The notes under the pieces were generated by a model, which was not told the DNA's origin, did not search any database, and saw only the letters and a program-made list of their open reading frames with translations. This document shows positions 61,752 to 64,000 of a stretch of 64,000 nucleotides of DNA, one piece after another. The stretch is taken from contig CAKSFM010000001.1 of assembly GCA_934454525.1 (NCBI GenBank), positions 1 through 64,000 of the forward strand, read 5' to 3'. A program made the position numbers and the translations under genes. Source of the stretch: an uncultured Clostridia bacterium (GTDB taxonomy: Bacteria; Bacillota; Clostridia; UMGS1883). Position 1 is the stretch's first letter. Every line of letters begins with the position of its first letter.

Positions 61752-64000
61752 TATTCTTCCCTGCTTCCGGCAAACGGTTTCATTGTTTTAAGGTCAACAA
61801 GCATCGCTTTTATGTGCGCTGTCTGCGGCGGCGCTTCCCCCGAACAGGCAAAAAGCGTTATGCCGCCGCGAGCCGCGGGGCTTTTGTTCACAGTTATATC
61901 AGTCACAGCTCCCTTTTCATCACGGCACAAAACCACAAGCGCCGCTGCCGCGGAAACATTTTCTTCACGAACAGCACCCGATGCGGCATATTTCCGATTA
62001 AATTGTACTACAGATGTCCGCATGATGTCAATCCCCACTGCCGAAAGCTTCGGGCGCACATCGGCAGACTGTGCTTCGCCTGAATAAAATGACATAAATA
62101 CAGGCTTTGCAGCGTCGTCAGCCGAGGCATGCATCATAAATGCATATATACCGTCTGCCTGGTTTTTAACATATTCGGTTACATCGAAGCACAGCTCGGT
62201 TTGCGCCGCTTCCTCTCCCGTCACAGTGCATTGCGCCATATAATTATTATATAAAAACAATTTAATATCGGCAGCGCTGCTCCCGGTAATATCGCTTTCA
62301 TTCCAGCCGGTTTTGCAGGTATAAAGCTCTCCGCCGTACTCAAAACCGTCCTCAAGTCCGTAAAGAGTTATTTTTCCGCTGCCGCCGTTTTTCACGTTGC
62401 TTTCATTAATGTACAGCTTAAGATAAACCTTTTTCGCCGATGCGAATTCGGGAAATGCCGAGCGGTCAAAGCGGATAAAAGAATAACGCGAGTTTGCGCT
62501 TTTTGCATCATCGCTGTGCACATAAAGCTTTGTATTTTCACCGTAGTTTTTGTTTTTACCGTCCGAATTTCTGCGCACAAAGCTATCATCGTCAGGCTCA
62601 TATTCAAAGCCGTCATCCGTATTGATTTCATCATCGCCGACGCTGCTTTCAATTATAAGCCCGGGCGGAAATTCTCCCTCTGCCGAATAAACCGCCGCCG
62701 TGAGCGCCGCGCCATCGTCCGACTGCGCATAAAGCTTAAACGCAAAGCTTCCGTCACGCTGACTTTTTGCATAATCCGTCACATCAAACAAAAGCTCCGT
62801 ATATCTCGATGCCGCGGAACTGACTGCTGCATAAACTTCGTTCCCGGTATATACCTTAAGCACAGACGGCATATCGGCAGCGCAAAGCCTGTCCGCACTC
62901 CAGCCGGATTTTGCGCTGAAAAGGGTGTCATTATACCAGTAATCATCCTCCAGTCCGCAGACAATTAATTTTCCGCCGTTTGTCGGAGCAGACTGCACAG
63001 TGAGTTTTAAATATATTTTATCGGCGTTTTGTATGCCCGCAGGATTTTCGCCTGTGCCGCTGCCGTATTTAAAACGCATGAATCCCATTCTGTATCCTGA
63101 TGACGAGGTTGCTTTCGGCACAGTGATTTTTATTGTCGGTTCACTTGAGCAAACAGTGTTTTTGCCGCTGCTGCTGTTGATAATGTATGTATCTTCCGAG
63201 GGCAGAGCCTCCGTGACCTTGTTAATTCCGCCCCATTTCACTGGAAGTTCATACATTCCGCCGTTTTCCGCGGTGAATACGCACAAATTCCCCTCCGTGT
63301 GCGCAGAAATTTTTTCCCCGGAGTTAAAAAGCACACTGCTGCCTCTGTAAAACGGAATCTTCACCGTGCATCCGGGCATGAAATTCAACCCTGCGCCGAT
63401 TTTTGCGTAAAAGCGGCTTGCTTTTTCGCTGCATTCAACATCAATTGTTCCGTTCCATTGCGAATCGCCCGATACAACCGTTCCGGCGGAAATTTCAACA
63501 GCGCCGCTGCGGATGATTCCGTCACACTCCACCGGAAATTTGAACACGATTTTTTCTTTTACGGCTGCGTTCCCGTTAATAGGAGAAAGAACGATTTTTT
63601 CGGGATTAATATAAACATAGTCACCGATTTTTATAAAATCTGTTTCGCTGCCGTTCAGCAAAACCGTTTCTGCGTCCGGGGCATAAATTTTCAGTTCCTT
63701 GTCAGGCTTTTCCGATGATGACACGCTGAGCACAGTTCCGTTAACCGAAGCCGAAAAATCGGCAAGGCTGCGTTTGCTTTCAACGAGCGCCGTTCCGTCC
63801 GCTTTTTTCACGCCGCTTGCATTAAGGAAGCATATGTCTGACAGATTCTCCGTGAGATACAGCATTTCGCCGCTGAAGCAGTAATCTCCGAAAGTGCGGA
63901 CCGCCGGTTCATCCTCGTGAGAAATATAGTATATTCCCGAGTATGTTTCCGCCTTGATTTCAAATGCTGAAGCCGCGGTTTCCGACGCACCGTCGCTGAG
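61751..64000 (-). CDS. secreted heparinase II/III-like protein with DNRLRE domains, 5' end outside window
   Basis: The frame is open from the window edge to its stop at 61751 (about 749 residues visible), so only the C-terminal part is seen. The first 200 residues resemble the beta-sandwich after the lyase core of the 1830-residue protein (RTFGDYCFSGEMLYLTENLSDI here against RAFGDFETNGRNMYVEDNPDS there). Two DNRLRE/CBM96-like domains follow (about 275-455 and 470-650), each with DVTDYAKSQRDG or DVTEYVKNQADG. A short beta tail ends the protein. No SLH domain is present. Its catalytic core would lie beyond the window. It is cotranscribed with the kinase. Confidence 0.82.
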   Translation of the reverse strand, partial: LSDGASETAASAFEIKAETYSGIYYISHEDEPAVRTFGDYCFSGEMLYLTENLSDICFLNASGVKKADGTALVESKRSLADFSASVNGTVLSVSSSEKPDKELKIYAPDAETVLLNGSETDFIKIGDYVYINPEKIVLSPINGNAAVKEKIVFKFPVECDGIIRSGAVEISAGTVVSGDSQWNGTIDVECSEKASRFYAKIGAGLNFMPGCTVKIPFYRGSSVLFNSGEKISAHTEGNLCVFTAENGGMYELPVKWGGINKVTEALPSEDTYIINSSSGKNTVCSSEPTIKITVPKATSSSGYRMGFMRFKYGSGTGENPAGIQNADKIYLKLTVQSAPTNGGKLIVCGLEDDYWYNDTLFSAKSGWSADRLCAADMPSVLKVYTGNEVYAAVSSAASRYTELLFDVTDYAKSQRDGSFAFKLYAQSDDGAALTAAVYSAEGEFPPGLIIESSVGDDEINTDDGFEYEPDDDSFVRRNSDGKNKNYGENTKLYVHSDDAKSANSRYSFIRFDRSAFPEFASAKKVYLKLYINESNVKNGGSGKITLYGLEDGFEYGGELYTCKTGWNESDITGSSAADIKLFLYNNYMAQCTVTGEEAAQTELCFDVTEYVKNQADGIYAFMMHASADDAAKPVFMSFYSGEAQSADVRPKLSAVGIDIMRTSVVQFNRKYAASGAVREENVSAAAALVVLCRDEKGAVTDITVNKSPAARGGITLFACSGEAPPQTAHIKAMLVDLKTMKPFAGSREE

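Overview
The window looks like chromosome of an anaerobic, probably gut-dwelling, Gram-positive Clostridia (Bacillota). This is inferred from strong AGGAGG-type ribosome binding sites, TTGACA/TATAAT promoters with 17-base spacers, a sodium-pumping decarboxylase cluster, a PdaA-type spore-cortex deacetylase, S-layer (SLH) anchored surface enzymes, a YesM/YesN-type two-component pair and an LplB/YtcP-type sugar importer. There is no tRNA, rRNA, CRISPR array or transposase gene that I can see. Most genes lie on the minus strand.

Region 1 (1-21513) is core genome: a five-gene biotin-dependent, Na+-translocating decarboxylase operon that carries both a methylmalonyl-CoA-type and an oxaloacetate/pyruvate-type carboxyltransferase (112-5111); a small unknown protein and an RluB-like pseudouridine synthase; ligA; a secreted protein built of five short GW-ended repeats; citrate synthase; a secreted phosphodiester-glycosidase protein; PdaA; a small secreted protein with secD-secF; rpsB-tsf with a structured leader; and pepD. 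Two families of small non-coding elements sit between these genes. One is a foldback element with 21-bp inverted ends (6392-6670, relic at 19746-19829). The other is a hairpin-rich element (8684-8941 and 19891-20114); its first copy is flanked by a 31-bp duplication of a terminator hairpin.

Region 2 (21576-34546) is a compact phage-derived module of podovirus type. It holds terminase, portal, a Prp-like cysteine protease, scaffold, N4-gp56-type capsid protein, connector, beta-propeller-like tail factor, a collagen-like fibre, several small proteins and a LexA/CI-type repressor. The repressor and the structural operon diverge from a control region with two perfect-spacing promoters and three 17-bp operator-like dyads. 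No integrase, replication or lysis gene is recognisable, so the module may be domesticated, satellite-like or defective. The capsid protein starts with a ribosomal-L27-like Prp cleavage sequence, matching the protease encoded beside it.

Region 3 (34547-37770, plus strand) holds a VanZ-like membrane protein, a phosphohexomutase and an FMN-dependent reductase, ending in a bidirectional terminator.

Region 4 (37822-64000, minus strand) is a polysaccharide-utilisation locus. A heparinase II/III-like secreted protein (cut by the window edge), a sensor kinase and an AraC-type response regulator form one translationally coupled unit ending in a terminator. A second unit encodes two ABC permeases, a lipoprotein solute-binding protein, a large secreted protein with SLH-like N-terminus, a 1830-residue SLH-anchored heparinase II/III-like lyase, two further multidomain surface proteins, a GH88 unsaturated uronyl hydrolase, a CE6-like acetylesterase and an SGNH hydrolase. 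Together these suggest cell-surface cleavage of an acidic, acetylated, uronate-containing polysaccharide, import of unsaturated oligosaccharides and their hydrolysis inside the cell.
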